A DNA stretch of 64,000 nt, from NCBI GenBank assembly GCA_032717465.1, contig CM064653.1, forward strand, positions 38,377,555-38,441,554, given 5' to 3'. Position 1 is the stretch's first letter. Every line of letters begins with the position of its first letter. A program made the position numbers and the translations under genes. The DNA comes from Coenobita brevimanus (lineage: Eukaryota; Arthropoda; Malacostraca; Decapoda; Coenobitidae). The notes below the pieces were generated by a model that was given only the letters and a program-made list of their open reading frames with translations, did not search any database and had not been told where the DNA came from. Shown one piece after another: positions 22,781-33,004 of the stretch.

Positions 22781-23280
22781 CTGTTACCACCACCAGTATC
22801 ATCGGCGAATTCCTACCTCAGTACCACACCAGCAACCACTATCTACCACTACACTACAATCATCACTAGTACCATCTACAAACATAACTACAAGTCTCAC
22901 TACCATCCCAACTACCACATTACCACCACCATCTACCACTCTAACCAGCACCATCTACCACCCCAACCTGAACCATGTGTCACCCCAACCACCGTCATCT
23001 ACCACCCCAACCACCACCACCTACCACTCCAACCACCACTACCTACCACCATCTGTTAGACGTCGCACAAAGCACTGCCACCTAGGTTACCATCCCACGT
23101 ACCACCATAACCAGCATCATCTATAAGCCAACCACCACCATCTACCGCTTCAAATATTACCACCACTACCACCGCAGACGCCACCACCACCATAACTACC
23201 ACTCCACCCACCACCACAACTACCACCACCACCTACCACTCTAACCACCACCACAACTACCATTATCTACCACAATCTCC
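22781..23280. repeat. degenerate (ACC)n-type minisatellite next to exon 2
   Basis: Repeats of ACCACC, CATCTACCAC and AACCACCACC fill the 500 bp directly downstream of the exon 2 donor, in the minus-strand gene sense. Confidence 0.8.
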
Positions 23281-23296
23281 CAGGTCGACCATGTAC

Positions 23297-23413
23297 CTGG
23301 GCGAAGACTCCCGGGTGCCGGTCGAAGAAGTACTCGTTGAGGAGCTGGTCATAGTTGGCGAGGTTCTCTGTGAGGCGGGACAGGCGGGTGGCAGGGATCT
23401 TTTTCAGTGTGGC
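23297..23413 (-). CDS. Shaw: Shaw/Kv3 potassium channel, exon 2 (T1 domain, N-terminal part)
   Basis: This minus-strand exon of 39 codons encodes [14 protein letters not shown], then [17 protein letters not shown], then RHPGVFAQ. The acceptor is CCACAG before 23413 and the donor is CAG|GTACAT after 23297. The sequence fits between exon 1 (ending HETYK) and exon 3 (starting VLNYY) without a gap when compared with what is known of Shaw-family T1 domains. [10 protein letters not shown] is the most conserved block of Kv T1 domains. It is phase 0 on both sides and its length is a multiple of three. The exon has the GC-rich codon use of the other exons, unlike its surroundings. A (ACC)n array lies just downstream and a purine tract just upstream. 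Confidence 0.96.
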
Positions 23414-23439
23414 CTGTGGGAGGGAGAGACGCGTGTGGT

Positions 23440-24830
23440 TATGGCTGCGAGGGAGAGAATGAAGAAAAGAAGGAGGTAGGAAGGGAGGAGAGGATGGAAA
23501 TAGCGAGGGAAGGAAGAAAGGAAGAAGGTAAGTAGGGAGAAGAGAATTGCACTAGGGAGGGAAAGAAGAATGGAAGGACGTACGGAGGGAGGAGAGGAAA
23601 GAAGCAGGGAGGGCAGGAAGAAAGGAAGGCGATAAGCAGGAAGGAGAGAATAGATGTAGGGAGGGAAGGAGGATGAAGGTACAGAAGGATAGGATGAAGG
23701 ATAGGGAAGGAGGATGAAGGTACAGAAGGATAAGATGAAGGATGAGGGAAAGGAGGGAAGGAAGCATGGAGGCCAGGAGGAAAGGGAATTTGGAAGTGGG
23801 GAGGGACAGGAGATAGGAAGGATGGACAAAGGGATGGAAGAAAGAATAAAGGTAGGCAGAATGGACGAAGAAGTGGAAGGAAGAATGAAGGTAGGTAGGA
23901 ACAGAAGGAGGTAGGAAGGGAAGAAAGAACAGACGTAGAGTAGGGAGGGAAAGAAGGATGGACATACGGATGGAAAGACAGACGTAAAGTAGAGAGGGAG
24001 GGAAAGATGGACGTAGGGAAAGAAGGAAGAATGAAGGTAGGGAGGGAAAACAGGAGGGGAAGAGGGATACGGGAGTGGATGGACGAGAAGCAGAGAGTGA
24101 AACAGGAAGATGAGAAGGAGAGAGGAACACAGGGATGGAGAGATGAAAGAAAGATGAAGAAAAGAAGGGGAAAAGAAAGGAGGGTGAGAGGAGGGATACA
24201 CGGACAGAGAGGGAAAGAAAGACATATGGTCTGGGGATGGAAAGGAATGGAAGCGAGGAAGGGTGTACGTAAACAGAAAACAAGACAGACATTAGAAAGG
24301 AAGAACAGAAAGAAGGAAGAGGAAAGAAAGTAAATTGACAGAATAAAAGAACTGTAGGTATATTTAACCACTGGAATGAAGCATCAAATACCCGGAGGAA
24401 AAGAGAATGAGAAAGGAAGTAGGCAACGTGGAATGAAGTGTAAAATCGAACAAAAACAAAAGGAGTACCGATGAGCTTGGAGGAAAGGGATGGGAAAGAA
24501 ACAGTGATGGAAAGATAAAGTGTGAAATGAAGGAAGGAAAAATGTAAGGAAAGGTGGAATGTTTTTCTTTGAAAAGTAATGGGATGGGAAAAAAAAAAAA
24601 AATGGAAGGAAGGAAGAAAAGTCACGGTTGCCTAAGATCTAAGATTGGCAAGACGTGATGAGTGGGAAGAAAGAAAGAATGATGGAAGGGAGGGACTGAT
24701 GGAGGAATGGAGAGAATGAACAAGAGCTAGAAGAAAGAATAAAGGAAAAATTAGAGGGAGTGGACGACAGAAGGAGGGAGGGAAGGAATGAAGGAAGCAA
24801 GGATGGAAGGAAAAAAAGCACAAGTGACTT
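23440..24830. repeat. polypurine tract (GGAAGGAAGAAAG-like), 1.4 kb
   Basis: The plus strand is almost entirely A and G, with short diverged units such as GGAGGGAAGGAAG and GAAGGTAGGAAGG. Stop-free frames on the minus strand read as Ser/Pro/Phe/Leu-rich nonsense. Confidence 0.85.
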
Positions 24831-25568
<738 letters not shown>

Positions 25569-25573
<5 letters not shown>

Positions 25574-26870
25574 CCACATTTTGGCTGCACCTCACAAGAA
25601 GAACCACATGCACATAGTTTTCTTCTGTTTTTTTTTCCTTATAGCTAACTTCATGTACTCTTGTGGGACAGAGCCATTCCATAAACAAGACGTATAAAGA
25701 CTGAGGCACTATACACTTGATATGTGATCCTCCATATATATACTTCAGTTGCACATTTTATCTCTTTCTATGCTTCCATAAATATCTGATTTTCTGATAT
25801 ATTCAGTTATTATATCCATCACCATCTTGGCCTACCATGCTTCCTCCTACCTCTAATCACTCACATATACCTTTTTGCCAACCCATCTTTAGTCCTTTTT
25901 CCTACCTGCCTGTTCCTGCATTATTCCCCTTCCCCCCCCCTTCTCATAACTTTCCACACCTGTAATGTAGCCCGTATACTGTGCATCAGATTTAGACATC
26001 TTGTTCACTGTAGGAACAGCTCAGTCTGCTGGTGTGAGGAGAGCAGACATGTCAGCAGCTTCAAGAAATTAGCAAAGTAATCATGCAATCATGAACGTAT
26101 AAATGCAATGCTCGACATGAATGCATTACGGGAAATACAATATGATGCAGGGTAGATACTATTACGTGGACTGAGCCGTCCCCGCAACACACGAAGTTTA
26201 CTAGTTAAGAAGCCAAGGAGTGTGGTATATGGATCATCTTAACCCTCTGAGGCACGTTGACATGAACTGCATTCTTTGTGGTTAGGCATGTAAATGGATG
26301 TAGACGCAAATTGCGTTGTTAAGCAGAAAAAACACCGTCAAAAGAAACGTTTTCGGCCGATTTGTGTCAAATTTTGGTGCGTTCTAGTGGGTGTGTCTCT
26401 CTTCCGAGGCAAACACTTGGCAACACTGTGACTGCTCTGATGAGACAATGCGCAGCAGAAAAACCTCAGTATCTCATGACCAGGCAGGCTGAAGGGTAGC
26501 ACTGCTGTCAGTCGTCCCTTTAAAGATGTAGAATTATTAATTTCAGATTTACAGATAGCTACTGATACCCACTAGCGTGACTGTACAGTTGTGCAACAAG
26601 TCTAAACAGTTCAATTCAAAGTAGTCTGTTATGTAAGTGCATTGTTCAAGCACATGTATGACCAGCCCATAATACACAACCTTACACACTCCAGGCACAT
26701 ATTGAACTAAGCTTCAAGTTATAGCAAGATGGAGAGGAAGCAGCACCAGATTGGCTCAGTCTAGCCTTCTTGTTTTAACCTGTTTTCAACAGGATCAATA
26801 CAGAGTTTGTGTCACAAAATTTTAAACATTTCTGTTTTTAATGAGTCTAAAGTCATGCTTACCAGTATTC
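25569..26870. other. intron 1, unique sequence
   Basis: No exon or repeat family recognised over 1.3 kb. Confidence 0.45.
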
Positions 26871-26871
26871 G

Positions 26872-27204
26872 GGGAGGCGGTGGCTGAATCGGTAGAGAGG
26901 CGGCCTACAGTCCTAATGGACCCAGGATCGAATCCCGGCTGGGGCAGGGAACAGTTTAAGGATTTGAATTTCCTAGAAAGCAGACTTTCCTGATCTACCA
27001 GATGACCCGCTATGTAAAAATACCCCCGCTAATACCAATACACCAATCCTGTATGAGAGAGCCCTAGCATGTATTCAATATGGATGGTGGGTGTTAGCGC
27101 CGAAGTGGTGACATGTGGAGGTGTAGGAGGACCACTGGGCCTGGGGATAGGTCACTGCCCTCGAGAAATAGTCCTGAAGCCTTTGCCCAGAGTCGGACAC
27201 GTTA

Positions 27205-27205
<1 letters not shown>
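26872..27205 (+). mobile_element. tRNA-derived SINE
   Basis: The head GGGGAGGCGGTGGCTGAATC contains an A-box-like TGGCTGAATCGG, and GGATCGAATCCCGGCTGGGG carries a B-box (GGATCGAATCC) about 40 bp further on. That is the internal RNA polymerase III promoter layout of a tRNA. It is not a functional tRNA, because the arms do not close and no acceptor stem is seen. The non-tRNA body has GTTAGCGCCGAAGTGGTGAC, shared with 52.28 kb. It ends at a long (TA)n array. Confidence 0.8.

Positions 27206-27277
<72 letters not shown>
27206..27277. repeat. (TA)n microsatellite
   Basis: Perfect TA repeats, directly after the tRNA-derived SINE. Confidence 0.95.
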
Positions 27278-27282
<5 letters not shown>

Positions 27283-27576
27283 ATCAACGCGATTAATAGA
27301 TAAAAACATTCAAACCAAAACCAATAAAGCCAATAAACATGTTTTGGGAGTTTATTAAAAAAAAACAAAAAAAACATGGTTTTTCGTGCTTATGAAAAAA
27401 ATCGATGTTTCTTTCCACCCTGCTTCAGATTCCTCGCGCAGTCTCCGGTTCTCCTGGAATCGTTGCGAGACCCTGAGGCGAGAATAATAATACCAGTGAA
27501 AACAATAGTCTCCACCTATGCAAAAGATGGAGACTAATACAGTACTAATAGTAATAAACATAAAAGCCACATTCAC

Positions 27577-27636
27577 CTTATACGTTTCGTGCCTGATTCC
27601 GCCCACATTGAGGACCACCCTGTTCTCGGCGTCCAT
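27577..27636 (-). CDS. Shaw: Shaw/Kv3 potassium channel, exon 1 coding part with start codon
   Basis: This minus-strand segment of 20 codons runs from the ATG at 27636-27634 (MDAENRVVLNVGG, then IRHETYK) to the donor AAG|GTGAAT. MDAENRVVLNVGG is the typical N-terminus of Shaw-type channels and its ATG is preceded by a G/C-rich leader, so the start is secure. NVGG is the first T1 motif. The phase-0 junction joins exactly to exon 2 (ATLKKIP). Together exons 1 to 4 give 20 + 39 + 45 + 65 = 169 residues with no stop and no gap. There is no sign of an N-terminal inactivation extension of the kind some vertebrate Kv3 channels have. Confidence 0.95.
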
Positions 27637-27778
27637 GGCTGGGCGGGGGCGGGGCGGGGCAGTGTGGGCAGGGGCGGGGACAGGGGCGGGGTGGAGGGGG
27701 TGGGGGCGGCGTGGCGGGGGAAGGAGGAGAGGGTCAGGTGGTGCACACCGCTCTACTCCCCCTCCTCCCTACCTCCTC
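27637..27778 (-). promoter_or_regulatory. probable 5' untranslated leader of the channel gene, GC-rich, with a candidate upstream splice acceptor
   Basis: Immediately upstream of the ATG (minus strand), 27637-27725 is very rich in CCCCGCC-type boxes, in a region that is otherwise AT-rich. Further up, TTCTTTCTCTTCCTACAG ends at 27779. It is a strong acceptor-like pyrimidine tract plus AG. Either the leader begins at a non-coding exon further right and splices in at 27778, or the GC boxes are a TATA-less promoter. The sequence alone does not decide. Confidence 0.5.
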
Positions 27779-27839
27779 CTGTAGGAAGAGAAAGAACAGT
27801 AATATTAAAGTCATGGGCTTCAAAATGAACAATAATCTA

Positions 27840-27970
27840 TTAATAAATCATCATCGTCATCATGACCATAATCATCATCATCGTGAAAACTGTTATAGGC
27901 TAGTTAGGTATAATTTTACAGTAAAAAAAAAAAAAATCATCGACAATATCATTATCATCATCATCACGTA
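27840..27970. repeat. (ATC)n microsatellite segments
   Basis: ATC/CAT triplets at 27847-27885 and 27940-27966, separated by unique sequence and an A run. Confidence 0.75.
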
Positions 27971-28084
27971 ACAATATTATTTAGGTTTAGTTAAAAAAAA
28001 AAAAAAAAACTATCCTGGAGTTTCGTGTATAAGATCATTTTTCTGCAGTGCACATAATGGACACCCCACATATAAATTTCAGAG

Positions 28085-28235
28085 GAGCATTGATATGGAG
28101 GGATGGGGTGGAGAGGTATATGAGAGAGGGGGGTGTGAGTTGGGAGCAGGGCAGTGAAATGGCGGGGGACAGGGCGACTTGGAGGCGATTTGTTTGTGGC
28201 CACCCCAAACGGGATTGAGGAATCTGGCAATAGAT
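28085..28235 (+). mobile_element. 3' fragment of the RTE element
   Basis: GGAGGGATGGGGTGGAGAGG, then GGCGGGGGACAGGGCGAC and GGGATTGAGGAATCTGGCAA match 21405-21545 almost exactly. The tail is (GATA)n. It is a severely 5'-truncated copy. Confidence 0.9.
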
Positions 28236-28364
28236 AGATAGATGTTTACCTTAAATACCGTAGGTTATGAAGTCAGTATTTACGCAGCTGTGGACTTCAT
28301 GTTTTCTTTCCTTTTTTTTTTTTTTTTTTTTTTTTTAAGTGACGATTCGTGCTTAGCGGTCCTG

Positions 28365-28367
<3 letters not shown>

Positions 28368-28439
<72 letters not shown>
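28368..28439. repeat. (TA)n microsatellite
   Basis: Perfect TA repeats left of the hairpin. Confidence 0.95.
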
Positions 28440-28442
<3 letters not shown>

Positions 28443-28470
28443 GAGACCTGACATCACCGTGAAGATATGT

Positions 28471-28605
28471 ATGCAAACTAACCACAGGAGAAATGAAAGA
28501 AGCGACAGTGAGTACTTTCGTATATTACATCTTCAGACAGATGTCTGAAGATGTAACATACTAAAGTACTCTCTGGAGCTCCCTTCATTTCTCCTGTGGT
28601 TAGTT

Positions 28606-28610
<5 letters not shown>
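28471..28610. repeat. near-perfect hairpin, 68-nt arms, 4-nt loop
   Basis: The left arm 28471-28538 (starts ATGCAAACTAACCACAGGAG) and right arm 28543-28610 (ends CTCCTGTGGTTAGTTTGCAT) are reverse complements at 61 of 68 positions. Each arm, read from the centre outward, contains GTCTGAAGATGTAAYATAC followed by KAAAGTACTC. The hairpin is flanked on both sides by (TA)n arrays. Confidence 0.9.

Positions 28611-28692
<82 letters not shown>
28611..28692. repeat. (AT)n microsatellite
   Basis: Perfect AT repeats right of the hairpin. Confidence 0.95.
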
Positions 28693-28697
<5 letters not shown>

Positions 28698-28859
28698 ACT
28701 ACAGAATTCTTATCACACTGCTATAATGAGTAAAACACTGAAATTACGACACACTTCAAAAGAGGTGCGAAAATGTAGACGCGGTGTAAAAATGTGAAAA
28801 TGTGAGGGATATGCGAGTGGATGGACACAACAAATGCAACCAAAATTGAGAAAATATCG

Positions 28860-29060
28860 CTAACATTACTACCATCACTTACACACCTACCACCCTAACT
28901 ACCACGACTACCACCATAACCACCACAATATCACATGAATTGTCAGCACCACCACACTTGACATTATAACTACAACCACTACCCTAACTATACAACCACT
29001 ACCATAACCACCAACCCAACTATCACCACTACCCTAACTACCACCACCACCACAACTACC
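28860..29060. repeat. degenerate (ACC)/(ACT)n minisatellite
   Basis: Words such as ACCATAACCACCA and ACTACCACCACC recur, as at 22.8-23.3 kb. Confidence 0.65.
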
Positions 29061-29104
29061 AGCTTGTTAGGGTTTACGAGCTGACCTATGAAAAGTTCCA
29101 CAAA

Positions 29105-29600
29105 AATTCCCCCCCCCCTCTCTCTCTCTCTCTCTCCACTATAATAACTTTCAACCTCTTTTTCTCTCATTCCATTCTATTTCTCCACACTCACTACCGT
29201 ATTATCCCTCCCTCTCCCTCTCTTCAATTCCATCCTTCTGCCCTCCCCTCCATTATTTCCTTCCTCTCATTGCCCTTTCGTCCTAGCTACCTATGCCTTC
29301 CTTCCCCTTCCCTCTCCGACTCCTTTCTAAATCCCTATCCCCGCTTCTCCCCCCCCCCTCTCTCTCTCTCCCTTTATCCTCCATACCGGTACTCCTCTCT
29401 CCCCTTCCATCATCTCCTTCATTTCCCCCTACCCTTCTTCCCCGACCTGCACTCATTTTTCTTTTCTCTTCCTCCAGCCTCCCTTTCCCCTTCCCTTCCC
29501 TCATTCTTCTCGTTTTCTCCGCCTCCTCTCCTCCTTTCCTCTTCTATCTTCTCCTTCCCGTTCTCTTCTTCTCCATACCTCTCCAGTACCTATTCAGGCA
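29105..29600. repeat. polypyrimidine tract with (CT)n
   Basis: Plus strand almost only C and T, including CT repeats at 29120-29136 and 29361-29375. Stop-free but meaningless frames. Confidence 0.8.
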
Positions 29601-29884
29601 GTTTTCACCCTTGAGTTTGATACCGCACACAAACACGAATTTGAATATTTATCATGCAACGTAAAGACTTACTCCTCCTGAGCAGCACTGTCCCTGAAAT
29701 CAGCAATATTGGGGTTTGGGGCTGGGCCATTTATTTCACACACCGCACACACAAGTAACTGATTACGTGTCCCTTGGTAGCATTTTGTGAACTAAAACGC
29801 GAACCTTCCCTTTTACCTGAACGCTTATGAGGCACATCCGGTTAGGGCGATTTAACCCACTAAACAACCTGATGCCCATCATGG

Positions 29885-30013
29885 CTTGTATGGTTACTAC
29901 CCAACATAGTGAATGATTTCCTAGAGTACAGGAAACCATCCGGCTTTTCACTCCGCTGGGTCACCTAGAAGTGGCACTACATCATGTGAGTGGAAGGTGG
30001 CCGCTACCACCTG
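29885..30013 (-). mobile_element. interspersed repeat family E, copy 3 (internally shorter)
   Basis: The reverse complement has CCACTCACATGATGTAGTG, GGATGGTTTCCTGTA and GGGTAGTAACCATAC, matching the two ends of the copies at 8.4 and 56.9 kb. The roughly 100-bp CT-rich middle is absent. Confidence 0.65.
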
Positions 30014-30650
30014 TCAAAGAAAAAGCTAGCTACTCGCGAAAAAATAACCACGATTTTACTTTGTATTTCTGGGGCACTCGGTGTGTTAAGTGTACAAGTA
30101 TTATGAAACTTTCAACAAACTCTGTTATTCAACTAGAAATCTGACGCGGAAAATGTTACCGTTCAAATTTCGTCTAGGACTCCAAACATGTGTCCGTGGC
30201 ACAGCTTATATAAACACAAACAACACTCCCTCACAATACAGTCTCTCTCACACGTAAATAACACCTTCCCCTGAACAATTTGCCAGGGTGGGATGCAAGA
30301 GAAATAAAATTAACCTACGTGCTCCTCCGACATGGCTTGAGAGCAAGCAGTGGAAATGACATCATGGGTGGGATATTAGATATGACCACTACCCGCCTTC
30401 CTGGCTTGACAGTATACACAAACACAGGATGGTCTGTAAATAGCACTCAATTAGAAACTCGCATGGTAGTCTTATGCGTGGCGGGGACGGTTCAGTCCGA
30501 TGGTGAAGACGAGGGTTTGGCAGTGGAAGTATGAAATATAAAACAATGAAGCTTGGTAGACACTAATAATGCTAACTGAACCGTTCTGGAAGCAAAAGAA
30601 AAATCGTCCGGTGGTGTGAAAGAGGAACTTTATATGCGAACCATCCTGTA
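30014..30650. other. unique sequence upstream of the channel gene
   Basis: No supported exon. A short open frame at 30280-30534 has no recognisable domain. Confidence 0.4.
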
Positions 30651-30745
30651 CACACACACACATTATATATATAGATAGATAGACAGATAGATAGATATAG
30701 ATATAGATATAGACAGATAGATAGACAGATAGATACAGACATACT
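30651..30745. repeat. (CA)n plus (GATA)n compound microsatellite
   Basis: Short CA run, TATA, then GATA/GACA repeats. Confidence 0.9.
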
Positions 30746-31160
30746 GTACAAGTGCTCGTGGGCCCTTCGGGCCCCTCGCACTTGCTCCTGCGGAGGGCTC
30801 TTGCGTTTGTGTGCTGTTCTAGTGTAACGTTGTCACTTGGATTTTTTGCAGCTAACCAAGTGATCGTGTTATTTGCAGCTTCGGGAATGGTACCCATGTC
30901 GTCCGAACGCAAGTCCGAAGTACCCACACAGACACACGGCTACTGCTACAGTTTATTTTAGTTCTACCTCTGGGCAAATAATTCTACGGAGATCCTATAC
31001 CGGTTCAGGAAGCAGCGTTTTTTGGTCAAAATGTGATCGCTCATTAAATGTGGTAAAAGTTTTTCAATCGTGATGGGACCAAGTTTTATCACATCAGCAA
31101 CTTTTCTGCGATTTTTGTGCCAATTTTGGTGCGATTTGAATATGTAGTTTCGGCTGCTCA

Positions 31161-31162
<2 letters not shown>

Positions 31163-31236
<74 letters not shown>
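31163..31236. repeat. (CA)n microsatellite
   Basis: Perfect CA repeats. Confidence 0.97.
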
Positions 31237-31238
<2 letters not shown>

Positions 31239-31265
31239 CTAGTGCTTATAGTATATTCGATGAAT

Positions 31266-31637
31266 ATTACAGGCAATTTGTGTAAGCAGTGATTTCATGA
31301 TATCCCTAGGGAATTCGTGAAATATTTAAATTAGGAAGTTCCGCTAGGTCAGGCTGGGATAATGTAGGTTAGGTTTAGGTTACGTTACGCTACGTTAGTT
31401 AAGTTAGTTAGGTTAGGTTATTTTATATGAACGCTTAACTTAAAATAGCTTTCACATAAAATAACCAAACCTGACTAATGTAGCCTAACCTAACCAGAAC
31501 TTAACTTAGATTATCCCAGCCTAATCTAACCGCTGCCTAAATTGACCTAGCCTTAATTAACCCATCCTAATTTAAACTCATTTCACGAATTCCCTAAGGA
31601 TTTCATGAAATCACTGCTTACACAAATTCCCTGTAAT
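31266..31637. mobile_element. fold-back MITE, about 372 bp
   Basis: The outer ends are inverted: ATTACAGGCAATTTGTGTAA on the left, and the complement of TTACACAAATTCCCTGTAAT on the right. Inverted similarity continues inward through AGCAGTGATTTCATGA, CCCTAGGGAATTCGTGAAAT and the GGTTAGGTTA-rich inner part, so almost the whole element is one imperfect hairpin. It has no coding capacity. A (TA)n array follows at once. Confidence 0.85.
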
Positions 31638-31638
31638 G

Positions 31639-31704
<66 letters not shown>
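31638..31704. repeat. (AT)n microsatellite
   Basis: Perfect AT repeats at the right end of the MITE. Confidence 0.95.
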
Positions 31705-31706
<2 letters not shown>

Positions 31707-31714
31707 CCTTCAGA

Positions 31715-32340
31715 AGATATTCTTGAGCTTAAGCAAGACTCCCTCACACTTAGGGGAGAATAAAGTTGTCTGGTGGTGAATGAATGAGTGAATTTTCATG
31801 AACCTTCAAAAAACTGTAATCAGCTTAGGATAGATTTCTCATAAGGAGTAATTGCAGTTCGTTTCCAACCACTTCATTATTGGATTTCTTTCTCAACCTA
31901 AATTAACTCGTGTGACCCTAGCCTGATTAACCTTTTCGTTAGTGACAGCTTCATTTTGGCAACCGTCAGACGATATTATTCAACTTTCGAGAAATTATAA
32001 TGTCGGGTTTGAAACAGTTTCCATTAACCTCATCACAACAACATGCCTCTCCCTGGCCTGAATAAAATCGTCAGGTGGTAGCTCATCGTCGTACTGAAGG
32101 GGTTAAAAGGCGTCATCGTAGTCAAGGGGTTAGCTACTTCACTCCGATGATGTATATTTCACTCTTGCAGCCTCTTGACGAAATTCTTAAGCTCAGGTGA
32201 GGTTTTTCGAACTAAGGAGGTCAGATAAAGCCTTCCTTGACCCCCTCAGTACAAAAGGGTCTCTCCTGTGATGAACAACATCGTCTGGAGGCTGCAGGAA
32301 CAAACCAAATGAACATGCCACTGGATCCCAGGGGCTAAAG
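31715..32340. repeat. palindromic repeat (AATCGTCTGG family), cluster of about three copies
   Basis: A half copy is at 31715-31790 (AATAAAGTTGTCTGGTGGTG). A copy at 31935-32107 has left CGTCAGACGATATTATTCAA and right AATAAAATCGTCAGGTGGTA, then GAAGGGGTTAA. A copy at 32130-32340 has left TTTCACTCTTGCAGCCTCTT and right AACATCGTCTGGAGGCTGCA. Confidence 0.75.
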
Positions 32341-32379
32341 TGCAGAGGAGGAATGTTTGCGATATTAACTACCGTACTA

Positions 32380-32540
32380 CTACTGCTACTACAACTACCA
32401 CCACCACCACCTCCAACCACCACCATTCCTCCTGCTCCTACTGCTACAGTAATACCACCACTATCACTTCTCCTCCTCCTCCTCCTCCTTCTACCACCAC
32501 CACCACCACCACTACTACCACTACTACTACCACCAGACCT
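32380..32540. repeat. triplet-rich (ACC/CTC/ACT)n region
   Basis: ACTACTACTGCTACTAC, CCACCACCACCTCC and CTCCTCCTCCTCC runs. Confidence 0.8.
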
Positions 32541-32599
32541 GTCTAGAGCTTTATTCATGCTATTCCCACAAGACCTGGCTGTTGAGGTTAGACATAGCC

Positions 32600-32690
32600 A
32601 TCATTAGCTCCTACATTACTTAGGGTCTAGGGAATAATTTTAAGTTGAATAAAATCGTCTGGATGTAGCAAAAATAAACTACAATTAGAA
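32600..32690. repeat. palindromic repeat, right half only
   Basis: AATAAAATCGTCTGGATG then TAGCAAAAATAAACTAC. The left half is not recognisable. Confidence 0.65.
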
Positions 32691-32692
32691 AG

Positions 32693-32993
32693 CACATTCC
32701 TTCGCCAATGCCATTAAAAAGGATCCGGATCCGGATCCGCCCCCAAAGCTAATAAATTCATTCTTGGTCCACGGCCCACCTTTCCACAAAATTTCAAGGA
32801 AATTCACTGAGAACTTTTGGAGATAATGTGCAGGATACGGTACCCCTGATCCGCCTCAATCATTTCTTCCTTGGCTCATGGCCTACTCTTCCACAAATTT
32901 TCATCAAAATCCGTCCATAACTTTTCGAGTAACCCTGCTAACAGACAGACAAACAAACCAACGCAGGATAAAACAACCTCCTTGGCGGAGGTA
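32693..32993. mobile_element. MITE-like repeat with CCTCCGCCA ends, copy 1
   Basis: Shares with 45634-45957 the series CCATTAAAAAGGATCCGGAT, TTCTTGGTCCACGGCCCACC, GAGAACTT, GTGCAGGATAC, TTCCTTGGCTCATGGCC and GCTAACAGACAGAC. The right end is CCTCCTTGGCGGAGGTAA; the left end is its diverged inverse (CCTTCGCCAATGCC). Confidence 0.75.
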
Positions 32994-33004
32994 ATGATAT
33001 GCCA

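Noticed and set aside
23404..24625. Several overlapping minus-strand frames of 270-357 codons
   Set aside because: All fall in the GGAAGGAAG polypurine tract. Not coding.
26872..26950. Possible functional tRNA gene
   Set aside because: A and B boxes are present, but the acceptor, D and anticodon stems do not pair. It is followed by a SINE body.
31365..31440. Interstitial telomeric (TTAGG)n array
   Set aside because: GGTTAGGTTA words are few and irregular, and they belong to the arms of the fold-back MITE.
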